Origin: Gemmatimonas sp.
Lineage (GTDB): Bacteria > Gemmatimonadota > Gemmatimonadetes > Gemmatimonadales > Gemmatimonadaceae
Length of the DNA stretch: 64,000 bases
NCBI RefSeq assembly: GCF_031426495.1
Contig: NZ_JANPLK010000082.1
Location: forward strand, 67,487-131,486
Direction: 5' to 3'
Positions 42,217-51,071 of this stretch are shown here, one piece after another. Position 1 is the stretch's first letter. The number at the start of each line of letters is the position of its first letter. Made by a program: the position numbers and the translations under genes. The notes under the pieces are model-generated. The model had not been told where the DNA came from, ran no database searches, and was given only the letters and a program-made list of their open reading frames with translations.

Positions 42217-44331
42217 ATGCAGAAAGTATCGTGGCGCGCGGTCAGCGCCTTTGCGGTGGCGTGTCTACTCAGCGCCTGCCAGGACACGCCGATGTCGGTG
42301 CCGTCCATCGAGGAGACCGCGCGCTTGGACAATCGGATCGCGCGCGGTGAGGGTTACGCCAAGCGCGGAGAGCTGCGCCAGGGTTACGTCTTCGGGCGCG
42401 ACGGCCAGCCAACGCGGATTACGTACGAAGTGCAGGGTGAACTGGCCATCTGGCAGGGCGACATTGTGCTTGGACGAGCGCGAGACATTGCGCCCACCGC
42501 GAGCGCCCTGCTGCCGTCCGTGGCCAGCGGGGTGCGGAAGGCCGTGTACATCGACGGCGACGGCTATCGCTGGCCCGATGGCGTGGTGCCGTACGTGATC
42601 GACGGGGGGCTCAGCAATACCGCTCGCGTCACCGATGCCATCGCCATGGTAGATCAAGCTACCGCCGGCATCACGTTCGTCGTGCGGACCGATCAGGCGA
42701 ACTACATCCGCTTTCAGCTTGCCGACGGCTGTTCCTCGCAGATCGGCATGGTCGGCGGTGAGCAGGCGATCAACCTCGATACCGACTGCAGCGCCGGCAA
42801 TGCGGCCCACGAGATTCTGCACGCCCTCGGCCTCTTCCATGAGCATACGCGCTGCGACCGCGATGGCTTCGTCGAGGTGAAATCGGACAACATCATTTCC
42901 GGGAAAGAGCACAACTTCGTCAAGCAGTGCGATGACGCGAGCGACCACGGCGACTATGACGAAGGCTCGATGATGCACTATGGCCCATTCGGCTTTGCGA
43001 TCGACGAATCCAAGCCGACACTCGTTTCGCTGCGTGGTCGTGACGACGAGATGGGTCAGCGCTCGGCGCTCGGCCCCTCTGACATCGCCACGGTCAACTT
43101 CTTGTACGGCGCGAACAACGCGGCGCCAACGGCCGATCTCGCGGTGTCGGCGCCACCGTACACCGAAGGCGTGGCGCTTTCATTCGATGCGACGGGATCT
43201 AGTGACCCTGACGACCTGGTGCTCACGTACAACTGGGATTTCGGCGACGGCAGCTGCGCCGTTGTGCCGAAGCCGGCCAAGTGCACGGCGGCGCAACCCA
43301 CGCACACGTACGCCGACGACGGCAGTTACGCGGTCACGCTTGTGGTGAGCGACGGCACGCTAACCGACGACGCGACGACCAACATCACCGTGCTCAACGG
43401 CCCGCCAGTGGTGAACGCGGGGGCGAACGCTGCGCGTAACGAAGGGCAGCTGTTCACCCAGAACGGCTCCTTCACCGACGCCGGCACCGACAGCTGGACG
43501 GCTACCGTTGACTACGGCGATGGGTCGGCGGCGAGTCCTCTTGCGCTGACAGGAAAGACATTCGCGCTGTCGCACACGTACGTCGACAACGGTGTCTACA
43601 CCATCACGGTGACGGTCACCGACGATGACGGCGGTCAGGGCAGCGATCAGGTGACAGTGACCGTCGCCAATGTGATTCCTGTGGTCGACGCCGGCTCTGA
43701 TGGCACGGTCGTGTCGGGATCCAACTTCACGCTCACCGGTGGCTTTACGGATGTCGGTGTGATCGACTACCCGTGGAATTGGACGGTAAACTGGGGCTTC
43801 GGCAGCAATGCGACCGGGTCCACCAATGTCCAGGGAGCAGGCGTGTTCAGCGCGACCACTCAGTCATGCAGCGCCGGAACCTATTCAGTCAACGTGTCGG
43901 TCAAGGACAAGGACAACGGCACTGGTTCGGACCTGATGACACTCGTGGTTTCGTACTTGGCGGTCGCCATCGACATCACGCCCACCAAGTCTCCGAATCC
44001 GATCAACATGGGTAAAGGCGGTCTGGTAACCGTGGCAATCCTGAGCACGCCAACGTTCAATGCCGCGAACGCAGATCCCTCCAAGATCACGCTCGGCAAT
44101 GAAACCGGAACTGATACGCCGGTCGCGAAGCAGAACAAGGGGACGTATCACGCGAAGTACGAAGACTCGAACGGCGATGGACGCACCGACTTGATCGTCA
44201 TGTTCGACGCAACGCAACTCGCCGCAAACGGCGACATCGCGGTCGGCTCGACGCAGCTCGTGCTGCGCGGGTTCCTGAACGACGGATGCACGAACTTCCG
44301 CGGAACCGATGCAGTGGTCATCCTTCAGTAG
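42217..44331 (+). CDS. Astacin-like (M12A) metalloprotease lipoprotein with PKD domains
   Basis: 704 residues from ATG 42217, with AGGGGAG at 42204-42210. The lipobox LLSAC makes it a surface lipoprotein. The zinc site is HEILHALGLFHEH (His-198, Glu-199, His-202, His-208), the HExxHxxGxxH form of astacins, with the Met-turn SMMHYGPFGF. Three PKD domains follow (YNWDFGDGS, ATVDYGDGS, and a divergent third), then a beta-rich C-terminal domain with VAILSTPTFNA and YEDSNGDGRTDLIV. It probably cleaves extracellular proteins and uses PKD modules for binding. A strong hairpin terminator follows. Confidence 0.92.
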   Translation: MQKVSWRAVSAFAVACLLSACQDTPMSVPSIEETARLDNRIARGEGYAKRGELRQGYVFGRDGQPTRITYEVQGELAIWQGDIVLGRARDIAPTASALLPSVASGVRKAVYIDGDGYRWPDGVVPYVIDGGLSNTARVTDAIAMVDQATAGITFVVRTDQANYIRFQLADGCSSQIGMVGGEQAINLDTDCSAGNAAHEILHALGLFHEHTRCDRDGFVEVKSDNIISGKEHNFVKQCDDASDHGDYDEGSMMHYGPFGFAIDESKPTLVSLRGRDDEMGQRSALGPSDIATVNFLYGANNAAPTADLAVSAPPYTEGVALSFDATGSSDPDDLVLTYNWDFGDGSCAVVPKPAKCTAAQPTHTYADDGSYAVTLVVSDGTLTDDATTNITVLNGPPVVNAGANAARNEGQLFTQNGSFTDAGTDSWTATVDYGDGSAASPLALTGKTFALSHTYVDNGVYTITVTVTDDDGGQGSDQVTVTVANVIPVVDAGSDGTVVSGSNFTLTGGFTDVGVIDYPWNWTVNWGFGSNATGSTNVQGAGVFSATTQSCSAGTYSVNVSVKDKDNGTGSDLMTLVVSYLAVAIDITPTKSPNPINMGKGGLVTVAILSTPTFNAANADPSKITLGNETGTDTPVAKQNKGTYHAKYEDSNGDGRTDLIVMFDATQLAANGDIAVGSTQLVLRGFLNDGCTNFRGTDAVVILQ

Positions 44332-44360
44332 CATGGCAAGGAAGTCTTGATTATTCGTGC

Positions 44361-44400
44361 CGGCGGGGCCGGGAGACGTTCACAACTCCCGTCCCCGCCG
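44361..44400 (+). terminator. Strong GC-rich hairpin after the astacin-PKD gene
   Basis: Arms 44361-44375 and 44386-44400 pair at 14 of 15 positions around a 10-nt loop. It lies about 30 bp after the stop codon and 33 bp before the next gene. No U-tract follows, so it may be a T-less intrinsic terminator or an mRNA-stabilising hairpin. Confidence 0.65.
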
Positions 44401-44433
44401 ATTGCCCGTCTCTCACGAGCGCTCGGAGTGAAC

Positions 44434-44778
44434 ATGGTTGCCACGGGTCGGTTCACCATCGCGCTGGCCGGAGTCCTGGCGGCCATAGGCGCCTGCGCCG
44501 CCAGTCAGCCGACCAGCAGTGTTCGCCTGGTATTGGAGGTTGCGGGTGAGCGACGTCGATGTACGGGAGAGGCTGTGCAACAGTGCCTCGTGGTGCGCCG
44601 CGACGCCGATACGACGTGGGGGAATTTCTACGACCGCATAGACGGGTTCACGCATGAAGCGGGAATTCGCTACCGCATCGAGGTGGAGCGCACCATGGTG
44701 GCGAAACCTCCGGCCGACGGGTCGGCGTATCGCTATCGGCTGATCCGGATCATCAGCAGCTCACGCGACGTGTTGTAG
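44434..44778 (+). CDS. DUF4377 lipoprotein
   Basis: 114 residues from ATG 44434, with GGAG about 7 nt upstream. The lipobox is AIGAC. The mature part has the DUF4377 pattern: a Cys-containing first part (RRRCTGEAVQQCLVV), WGNFYDRIDGF, a Glu/Tyr-rich strand and YRYRLIRIIS at the end. The domain is found in surface or periplasmic lipoproteins, sometimes next to HslJ-like META domains; its biochemical role is not established. It stands alone between the terminator hairpin and the HDOD gene. Confidence 0.75.
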   Translation: MVATGRFTIALAGVLAAIGACAASQPTSSVRLVLEVAGERRRCTGEAVQQCLVVRRDADTTWGNFYDRIDGFTHEAGIRYRIEVERTMVAKPPADGSAYRYRLIRIISSSRDVL

Positions 44779-44851
44779 TTTTTGCTCGCCGGGTCGATAC
44801 TCGGTAAATCGAGAGCAACCGCCTGCTCGTCGCTTCACCTCGGCTCTGCGC

Positions 44852-45901
44852 ATGTTATCGTTTTTTTTCCGACGCTTCGGCTCGACTGTAACCAAAGCTG
44901 GCTCGACGAAAGCCGCCCATGTGCCGAGACGTCCGGAAGAGATTCTCCACGCATACGAACCCGCGGTGGAGGAATCGCGAGGCGGCGGTCTCGTCTGGCT
45001 CGCCAGGGACAACTCGTATTGGTCGGAGCGCGTGGAACGCGTGTTGGCCCGGCTTCGCGGCGATTGGGCGCAGTCGGGTGACGGCGCCAAGTGGCCAGAT
45101 GCGGCGGCGCTCCTGTCTCTGCTGTCGGCCTCGCCGGTTGAAATGATCCGCCAGCTGCCGGCCGCGGCCCGCGATGCCATGGCACTGTGCGAGCAGGAGA
45201 ACGTCCCGCGTAGGCAGCTGGTCGATCAACTCAGCAAGGATCCGTCGCTGGTGCAGGGGCTCCTTCGTCAGGCCAACAGCACATCCAATAGCGCTGGACT
45301 TTCACCGATTCTGGCCGTGGACGCGGCGATCGATCGGATTGGACTTGCGGGAACACGTGCGGTCGTCGTGGCCGCGTCGGTGGATGGTCTGCTGAGCAAG
45401 CCCGGTGCGCCGTACGACGCCCTGCTCGCCACCGCGTGGCAGCGCATGGTGAACACGGGGCCAATGGCGCGTGCCATCGCACCGGCCTTCGCCGCCGATG
45501 GTGAGGAGGCGTTCGCGATTGCGCTGCTGCACGATGTTGGCCTGCTCATCATTTTCGATCAGATCTCAACGCTGCGCACCAACAATCGCCGCGCGGTCGC
45601 TTTGCCGGAGGGCTGGCTCGACCTGCTCATCGGCGAACTCCACGAGCCATTGGGCGCCATTGCCGCGCACCGCTGGGGACTTGGCATCGACGCCGCCGAC
45701 GCCATCGGTACGCACCATCGCCGTGCACGTCCCGGTGACCGTCACCCGCTGGCCGAGACACTCTTTGTGGCGGAGCATCTGGAGGCCGCGGTGAGTCGCG
45801 GTGAGCCGCTCGATCTCTTCGGCCTTTGGGAGCTCGGTGACTTGACGGGCGACCCCATGCACGTGCGCGGCATCATTGACCGGCAGCTCTCCAGGAACTG
45901 A
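44852..45901 (+). CDS. HDOD-domain signalling protein
   Basis: 349 residues. The HDOD domain covers about residues 115-310: VPRRQLVDQLSKDPSLVQGLL, AIDRIGLAGTRAVVVAAS and FAIALLHDVGLLIIFDQI, then GAIAAHRWGLGIDAADAIGTHH. HDOD proteins are relatives of HD phosphohydrolases that usually lack the full metal site and act as signalling scaffolds. The N-terminal 100 residues are unassigned. Codons 4-6 are a run of eight T bases (44861-44868), unusual in this GC-rich DNA. A GAF histidine kinase follows 90 bp downstream. Confidence 0.82.
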   Translation: MLSFFFRRFGSTVTKAGSTKAAHVPRRPEEILHAYEPAVEESRGGGLVWLARDNSYWSERVERVLARLRGDWAQSGDGAKWPDAAALLSLLSASPVEMIRQLPAAARDAMALCEQENVPRRQLVDQLSKDPSLVQGLLRQANSTSNSAGLSPILAVDAAIDRIGLAGTRAVVVAASVDGLLSKPGAPYDALLATAWQRMVNTGPMARAIAPAFAADGEEAFAIALLHDVGLLIIFDQISTLRTNNRRAVALPEGWLDLLIGELHEPLGAIAAHRWGLGIDAADAIGTHHRRARPGDRHPLAETLFVAEHLEAAVSRGEPLDLFGLWELGDLTGDPMHVRGIIDRQLSRN

Positions 45902-45991
45902 ATGAACATTTGAACGATGCAGTTCTCTTGACCTGACGAGCACGCCGGTGTCGATTGCCCTACAGCAATCCTCGAACGGAGCGGTGTACGC

Positions 45992-47257
45992 GTGGCCATC
46001 AATCTCAAGGCAGTGTTGCGTCACGCGAGCACGCTCCAGCGCGCCACGACGCTGAGTGAGTTGGTGGCGCTGACGTGGAGCGCGGTCAGGAGCGAGACGC
46101 GATATCGAACCGCGTGGCTGGCGCTGGTCGAGCCGGCGGATCCGGCGCACTTCCGCGTCGTGCAGGTGGAAGGCAGCATGCAGGAACTGGTGTTGGAGCG
46201 GTGCCCGAAAGTCGCAATCGCCGGTGACGCGATGTTGCACGAACTCATCGAGGGCAAGGCGCCCGTGCTGGTCCTCGAGGCCGCGGCTGATCCGCGCACC
46301 AACAAGGCCATGGTCGCCGCGCTTGGCAATCGCACCATCCTGAACGTGCCGATGGTGCTCGGTCCGGTGGTGGTTGGCGCCCTGGGCGTGGGCACCTTCG
46401 GCGACGAGGGTGTGCTGGCACCCACCGACGATGAAGTGGAAGCCCTTGTGATTCTCGCGACGCAACTCGCCGGCGCCATCACGCGGATGTCGCTCCTCGA
46501 TGCGCAACGACAGGATGCCGAGCGTCGTCAGCGCTTGGAGCGGCACCTGGAATCACTGCAGCGTGTGGAATTGATGGGCGTGTTGGCCGCGGGCGTCGCG
46601 CACGATCTGAACAACTACCTCACGGTGGCGCAGGCCAATCTCGGATTGCTGGAGCTGTCGTCGACCGACACCGACCAAGGCCTCGTCGACGCGGCGATGC
46701 AGGCCACGCAACGTGCCAGCGATGTCGTGCGGCAGTTGCTGTCGCTGGGACGGGCCCAGTCCCGGAATCGCGAGCGCGTAGATCTGCAGGCGCGCGTTGC
46801 CGGCACCGTGCGTCTCGTACGCTCGTCGATGCCCGCCAACGTGACACTGACGCGCGAACTCGGTGGCGCTCCTCCGGTAATCGGCGACCCCGTGCAGATC
46901 GAGCAAGCCTTGGCGAACTTGCTGATCAACGCGCGCGAGGCGGTGGGCAACGCCGGCGCGATCACTATCGGCGTGCACGAGCGCGTACTGAACGAGGAGT
47001 TCGTACGGGCGCAGTCGTGGGCGCGGACCGGTCGGTTCGCGTGTGTCTCTGTGAGCGACACCGGCGCTGGCATTCCGGCGGACGTCCTGCCAAGCATCTA
47101 TGATCCGCTGTTCTCGACCAAGACCATCGGCACCGGGCTCGGCCTCGCCGTCGTGTCACGCGTCGTCCAACAGCATGCCGGACTGATTCACTGCGAGTCG
47201 ACACTGGGGCATGGCACCCGGTTCGAGCTGTACTTCCCGGTGGACGCCACGGCGTAG
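45992..47257 (+). CDS. GAF-domain sensor histidine kinase
   Basis: 421 residues from GTG 45992. An N-terminal GAF-like domain (about 15-175) lacks membrane segments, so the protein is cytoplasmic. The H-box is GVLAAGVAHDLNNYLTV with the phospho-acceptor His; LANLLINAREAV is the N-box, DTGAGIPADVL and GTGLGLAVV are the ATP-binding G-boxes. The N-box and F-box are intact, so it should be active. No response regulator is adjacent; the preceding HDOD protein may be a partner. Confidence 0.9.
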   Translation: MAINLKAVLRHASTLQRATTLSELVALTWSAVRSETRYRTAWLALVEPADPAHFRVVQVEGSMQELVLERCPKVAIAGDAMLHELIEGKAPVLVLEAAADPRTNKAMVAALGNRTILNVPMVLGPVVVGALGVGTFGDEGVLAPTDDEVEALVILATQLAGAITRMSLLDAQRQDAERRQRLERHLESLQRVELMGVLAAGVAHDLNNYLTVAQANLGLLELSSTDTDQGLVDAAMQATQRASDVVRQLLSLGRAQSRNRERVDLQARVAGTVRLVRSSMPANVTLTRELGGAPPVIGDPVQIEQALANLLINAREAVGNAGAITIGVHERVLNEEFVRAQSWARTGRFACVSVSDTGAGIPADVLPSIYDPLFSTKTIGTGLGLAVVSRVVQQHAGLIHCESTLGHGTRFELYFPVDATA

Positions 47258-47282
47258 GCACGTTCAGACCCCGGCACGAGCG

Positions 47283-47867
47283 CTAATCGTCGACGGGACC
47301 GGTGTCATCGACGTTCCGATTCGTCATGGCTGTCCGCGTGCGCGGGTCGAGCAGCCGTAGCGCGCAGCTGCGCAGGATATGGCGAGCGCTGTCTTCGCCG
47401 CGATCGAAGGCCTGCAGGAATCGCTGCTGCGCGGCGGGCTCCCACAGTGCGATCATCGGTTCGATCTCCTGCGTATCCGGATTCAGATAGCCGATCGCCT
47501 CGATGTTGTCGGCGCGCGCGTCCACGAGACGCTGCAGATCCTGCGCATCGATCCACGGATAGTCGCAACCAACCACGAGCCACGCCACAGGGTTGTCTCG
47601 AGAGAATGCGGCGTGCAGGCCGCTGGCCGGACCATGTCCGGGCACGATGTCGTGTATGGCATGATCGCCGAGCATCCAGTCATCCGCCTGCGACGGTGTG
47701 CACGACCAGTACGGTTCGGCGTCGCACGCCCGCAGGGAATCCGCGAGGAACTGCCACTGCGGCGCGCCGTGATACGCGATCGTCGCTTTGTCTCGCCCCA
47801 TCCGCGAACTCGCCCCTCCCGTCAGGACCAGTCCACGTAGCGGCGCCAACGTGCGAGCTCGCGGCAT
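47283..47867 (-). CDS. mobA: Molybdenum cofactor guanylyltransferase-like protein (MobA)
   Basis: 194 residues, the usual MobA length. The N-terminal nucleotide-binding loop is LTGGASSRMGRDKATI, and the metal-binding Asp region is VGCDYPWID. MobA attaches GMP to molybdopterin to make the bis-MGD cofactor. No other molybdenum cofactor genes are close. It lies 9 bp from the DUF1080 gene on the same strand. Related nucleotidyltransferases share the motif, so specificity is a moderate-confidence call. Confidence 0.82.
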   Translation of the reverse strand: MPRARTLAPLRGLVLTGGASSRMGRDKATIAYHGAPQWQFLADSLRACDAEPYWSCTPSQADDWMLGDHAIHDIVPGHGPASGLHAAFSRDNPVAWLVVGCDYPWIDAQDLQRLVDARADNIEAIGYLNPDTQEIEPMIALWEPAAQQRFLQAFDRGEDSARHILRSCALRLLDPRTRTAMTNRNVDDTGPVDD

Positions 47868-47876
47868 TCGCGATGC

Positions 47877-48632
47877 CTACTTCAACTCGCGGATCTTGAT
47901 GTTCCGCATGGAGAGCTCACCGTTGTGATCGCCTTGAATGGCGAGAAAGCCCTTCTTCGCCAGGCCCCAGTCGGCGAACGGGGCAAACTTGAGCGGCTTC
48001 TTGGTGGGGTCGTTCGGATCGCCCCGCAGTTTGAGCATCCATTCCGGCGACCACATTTCGTACTGCGCGATGAGCTGGCCGTTGAGCCAGTGTTCGACGT
48101 GCGGGCCTTTCGCGACGATACGCGTGGTATTCCACTCGCCAGCGCGATGTACCACACCGCGCTTCGACGGATAAAAGCCGTACACCGCGGCCACGGACGT
48201 CATGATGTTTCGGCTATCGGGCGTGAGCGAGTCTTCGGCCAGCTGATACTCCGGCGCGCTCCAGTACACCTTGGTTTCCTTCTCGGTGGCGCGATAAAAG
48301 ATGCCCGAGTTACCGCGCAGCGGGAGCTTCCAGTCGAGCGTAAGTTCGAAGTCTCCGTACTGCTCGCGCGTGACGATGTCATTGGTGGTTTTCACCTTGG
48401 TCATCGTGCCGTTCACGGCCATCCATTCGGGCGGCAAGTCGGCCTGCTGGTATCCGCGCCAGGCGGCGAGCGATGTACCGTCGAAAAGCAGCGTCCACCC
48501 GGCCTTTTTCTCGGCGTCGGAGAGCGTGTTCGCGGCCGCCGTGGCCGGCGCAGTCGCCGTCGAAGGTTTCACGGACGCCGCGCAGCCCGTGAACATCACG
48601 AGGGCGGCAAGGGACAGGAGACGACGGGTCAT
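47877..48632 (-). CDS. DUF1080 (3-keto-disaccharide hydrolase-like) lipoprotein
   Basis: 251 residues from ATG 48632, giving a lipoprotein signal with lipobox FTGC; a longer open frame upstream has no signal. The family pattern is clear: GWTLLFDGTSLAAWRGY near the start, GDFELTLDWKLPLRGNSGIFYR, and a terminal LAIQGDHNGELSMRNIKIREL. DUF1080 proteins are concanavalin-like beta-sandwiches; some are 3-keto-glycoside hydrolases. Expected in the periplasm or on the cell surface. Downstream of the symporter gene on the same strand. Confidence 0.88.
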   Translation of the reverse strand: MTRRLLSLAALVMFTGCAASVKPSTATAPATAAANTLSDAEKKAGWTLLFDGTSLAAWRGYQQADLPPEWMAVNGTMTKVKTTNDIVTREQYGDFELTLDWKLPLRGNSGIFYRATEKETKVYWSAPEYQLAEDSLTPDSRNIMTSVAAVYGFYPSKRGVVHRAGEWNTTRIVAKGPHVEHWLNGQLIAQYEMWSPEWMLKLRGDPNDPTKKPLKFAPFADWGLAKKGFLAIQGDHNGELSMRNIKIRELK

Positions 48633-48688
48633 GGCGAGCGGTGCGGTGGTGGGCAGGGCAGGAGCGTGAAAGATTGCGGCAACGCTCG

Positions 48689-49930
48689 TCATTGCACCAG
48701 CCACGTGCGCGATCGACGCGCCACCAGCACGGTAGCGACCAGATTGCCCGTCACATTCAGCACCGTCGCGATCGTGTCGGGAATGGCGTCGACGGCGATC
48801 AGAATGCCGACGCCCTCGACGGGCAGTCCGACGGCGAGCAACAGCGGGGTGAGCATGATGAACCCGCCGCGTGGAATCCCGGGTGACGCGAACCCGAGAA
48901 AGACCGAGGCCAACGCGATCGTGAACAATTCCGGCGCGTGTATCGGCACGTTGTAGAACCAGGCAATGAACATCGCGCCGGCGGTCCAGGTGGTCGGTGC
49001 GGCCAGCTTGAACATGGCGGCGCCGAGCGGGAGCATGAATCCGGTTACGTTCTTGGGCAGCGCGAGCGCGTCTTCGGCCGCCTCCACGAGGGCCGGGAGT
49101 GCAGCGAGCGAGGAGCTCGAGCTGAAGGCAATCAGCTGCGCCGGAAGCGCGGCTTTGGCAAATCGCCCCATAGGAATTCCGCCGACGAGGGCGACGACGG
49201 GATAGAGCAGCGCGATTACCAGCAGCGTGACGAGCGTGTAGGCCGCGATGTAGAACCCGATGGCACCCGCCATCGACCCGCCGGCGTGCGCCGTGATAGG
49301 CAACACCATGGCGAACACGCCGATCGGGGCCAGCCAGATCACGCCCCGCACCAGTGTCATCATGGCCTCGCCGAGGGCGCGAAAGAATGCGACCAACGTG
49401 GTGCGCGTCTCGGTCGAGCTGCGGGCGACCGCGATCGCAAACAGCAGCACGAACAGAATGAACGGCACCATCGCGCCGTTGGCCGCCGCGCTAATCGGGT
49501 TGGCGGGCAGCAGGGAGGTCAGCCATGACGCGAACGTGGGCGTCTGCCCGCTGCGTGCGACTTCGCTCGCCGCCTCTGCGGCGCCGGGGGGCAGGGCCGG
49601 ACGCGCGCCGGTGGGCATGAAGGAGAAGAGCAGCGGCACCGTGGGAATGACCAAGGCGGCCGCACCGATCAGCAAGGCGAGAAAGACGCCGAGCGCACTG
49701 GCGCCCATGCGTCCGATATCGCGGACGTCGGAGGCCGACGCCACGCCGGTCACGATCAGGGCGACCAACAACGGGATGACCGTCATGCGGATCGCCGTCA
49801 CCCACAGCTCACCAACGGGAACGAGCGCGTCGGCCGCCTGTAACGCCCGCGGATTGCCGGTCGAGGCGATCAGCGCCCCGAGCAGGATGGCCAGAACGAG
49901 GGAGGCGAGCACGCGGGTGCCTTCTTTCAT
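48689..49930 (-). CDS. Dicarboxylate/amino acid:cation symporter (DAACS family)
   Basis: 413 residues, normal length for GltP/DctA-type carriers. Eight transmembrane segments plus two re-entrant loops are expected: the Ser-rich loop FSSSSSLAALPAL (hairpin 1) and LPLGAAMFKLAAP followed by ASPGIPRGGFI (hairpin 2) are both present. It takes up glutamate, aspartate or C4-dicarboxylates with Na+ or H+. It precedes the DUF1080 gene by 56 bp and is divergent from the outer-membrane protein gene. Confidence 0.9.
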   Translation of the reverse strand: MKEGTRVLASLVLAILLGALIASTGNPRALQAADALVPVGELWVTAIRMTVIPLLVALIVTGVASASDVRDIGRMGASALGVFLALLIGAAALVIPTVPLLFSFMPTGARPALPPGAAEAASEVARSGQTPTFASWLTSLLPANPISAAANGAMVPFILFVLLFAIAVARSSTETRTTLVAFFRALGEAMMTLVRGVIWLAPIGVFAMVLPITAHAGGSMAGAIGFYIAAYTLVTLLVIALLYPVVALVGGIPMGRFAKAALPAQLIAFSSSSSLAALPALVEAAEDALALPKNVTGFMLPLGAAMFKLAAPTTWTAGAMFIAWFYNVPIHAPELFTIALASVFLGFASPGIPRGGFIMLTPLLLAVGLPVEGVGILIAVDAIPDTIATVLNVTGNLVATVLVARRSRTWLVQ

Positions 49931-50017
49931 GCAGGGAGGGCTGGAGGGGATGAACCGGCCCCCGAAACAAGCACGTCGGCCGGAGACTCGCCAGCTTGCA
50001 ATGGAAGGAGTCGTATC

Positions 50018-50701
50018 GTGTTCACGTCTTCACTTCGTATTGCTGTTCTTCCGCTCGCAACTGTCGCCGCTATTGCGATACCGCGAGTTGCCGCTGCGCA
50101 GACGTGCCTGGGGCTCGCCGACCAACGGCTCGTCTCGCAGAGCGTCTCCGGCACCGCTGGTGCATCGGGTGAACTGCGGCGCCTGTCGGGACAGTATTCA
50201 CTCGCCGGCGAACGCGTGTTCGGGAGCCTCACTGGGTCCTACCTTGCGCGGGAGGACCGTACCGCGCCCGGGGCCGTCGTGGGCGGTGAGCTCGGCTACG
50301 CGAAGGCGCTGCCCGGGGGATTTGCGGTGTGTCCTCGCGCGCAGCTGACCTGGCAATCCGCTCGCGTGGGTTTGGACGCCTTCACCACGGCATCGTTGGG
50401 TGCCGCGTTTGGCCGCGCGATTTCCGTGACGGGCTCCTTTGCCCTCGTGCCGTCGCTGCAACTTGGCATCGCCAACCGCAGTGGCGGCCCGCTCGGTCTG
50501 CTCCAGATTGGTCCGGATACGAAGCTGCCACCCAACAACCGCACGTTCGGTGAACTCGGCGTCGGCATCGGCCTGCGGTTCGGCGACGTGCTCACGGTGC
50601 GACCGGCGTACAATCGTGCTTTCGGCATGGGCGCGGGGCTGCTCACGGACTACGACAACACGTTCTCGCTGTCGATCTCGGTGGGGCGCAATCGGCGGTA
50701 A
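50018..50701 (+). CDS. Predicted outer-membrane beta-barrel protein
   Basis: 227 residues from GTG 50018, with GGAAGGAG at 50003-50010. A signal peptide ends at VAAAQ. The mature chain alternates hydrophobic and polar residues with many glycines (VVGGELGYAKALPGGF, LGVGIGLRFGDVLTV) and ends in a strand, FSLSISVGRNRR, fitting a small barrel of about 8-10 strands. No specific family recognised. It converges on the peptide-precursor gene, with 85 bp between. Confidence 0.6.
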   Translation: MFTSSLRIAVLPLATVAAIAIPRVAAAQTCLGLADQRLVSQSVSGTAGASGELRRLSGQYSLAGERVFGSLTGSYLAREDRTAPGAVVGGELGYAKALPGGFAVCPRAQLTWQSARVGLDAFTTASLGAAFGRAISVTGSFALVPSLQLGIANRSGGPLGLLQIGPDTKLPPNNRTFGELGVGIGLRFGDVLTVRPAYNRAFGMGAGLLTDYDNTFSLSISVGRNRR

Positions 50702-50708
50702 TACCATA

Positions 50709-50736
50709 CCCCCGCGCGCCATTGGGCACACGGGGG
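50709..50736. terminator. Possible bidirectional terminator hairpin
   Basis: CCCCCG at 50709-50714 pairs with CGGGGG at 50731-50736 across a 16-nt loop, between the convergent barrel gene and peptide-precursor gene. A second small stem (GCTGC at 50764-50768, GCAGC at 50772-50776) lies just after the precursor stop. Neither has a T-tract. Confidence 0.35.
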
Positions 50737-50786
50737 CATCTCTTCGTCCTACTCGAAGGCCGAGCTGCTACGCAGCAACCCTCACG

Positions 50787-51071
50787 TCAGCCGGGGATCG
50801 ATCGGAGCCCACTCAGCGCCGTGTTCGTCGCGTTCGTGTAGGTCGTCTGAGGGTTCGTGGACGTCGTCGTTGCCGTCGTAGTGCTCGTCCTCACAACATA
50901 GGTGGAGGCGGTCTTTACGGGCGCGGTGGAGGTTGTGCTGGTGGGGGCCGTCGTGCCCGTGTTCATGTCCAATGAGCCGTCGTTGTACAACACCCCGCCA
51001 GCGACGGCGTCCAGCTGATCGTCGCTCAGCATGTCACTCTGCGGAACCGTACCCTCAATGTTGTCGCTCAT
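50787..51071 (-). CDS. Double-glycine leader peptide precursor with Thr-rich, Cys-free core
   Basis: 94 codons, ATG 51071, with GAGGA (minus strand 51084-51080) 8 nt upstream. Residues 15-26, LSDDQLDAVAGG, form a textbook double-glycine leader recognised by C39 peptidase exporters; cleavage after Gly-26 would free a 68-residue peptide. The core holds 22 Thr and 8 Ser (44%), four Pro, three Tyr, and no Cys, with runs such as TTTATTTST. Lack of Cys excludes lanthionine, sactionine and disulphide classes. It follows a minus-strand operon encoding exactly such an exporter, 190 bp downstream of the sensor gene. It is likely the exported cargo; toxin, signal or adhesive peptide are all possible. 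No immunity gene is recognised. Confidence 0.78.
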   Translation of the reverse strand: MSDNIEGTVPQSDMLSDDQLDAVAGGVLYNDGSLDMNTGTTAPTSTTSTAPVKTASTYVVRTSTTTATTTSTNPQTTYTNATNTALSGLRSIPG

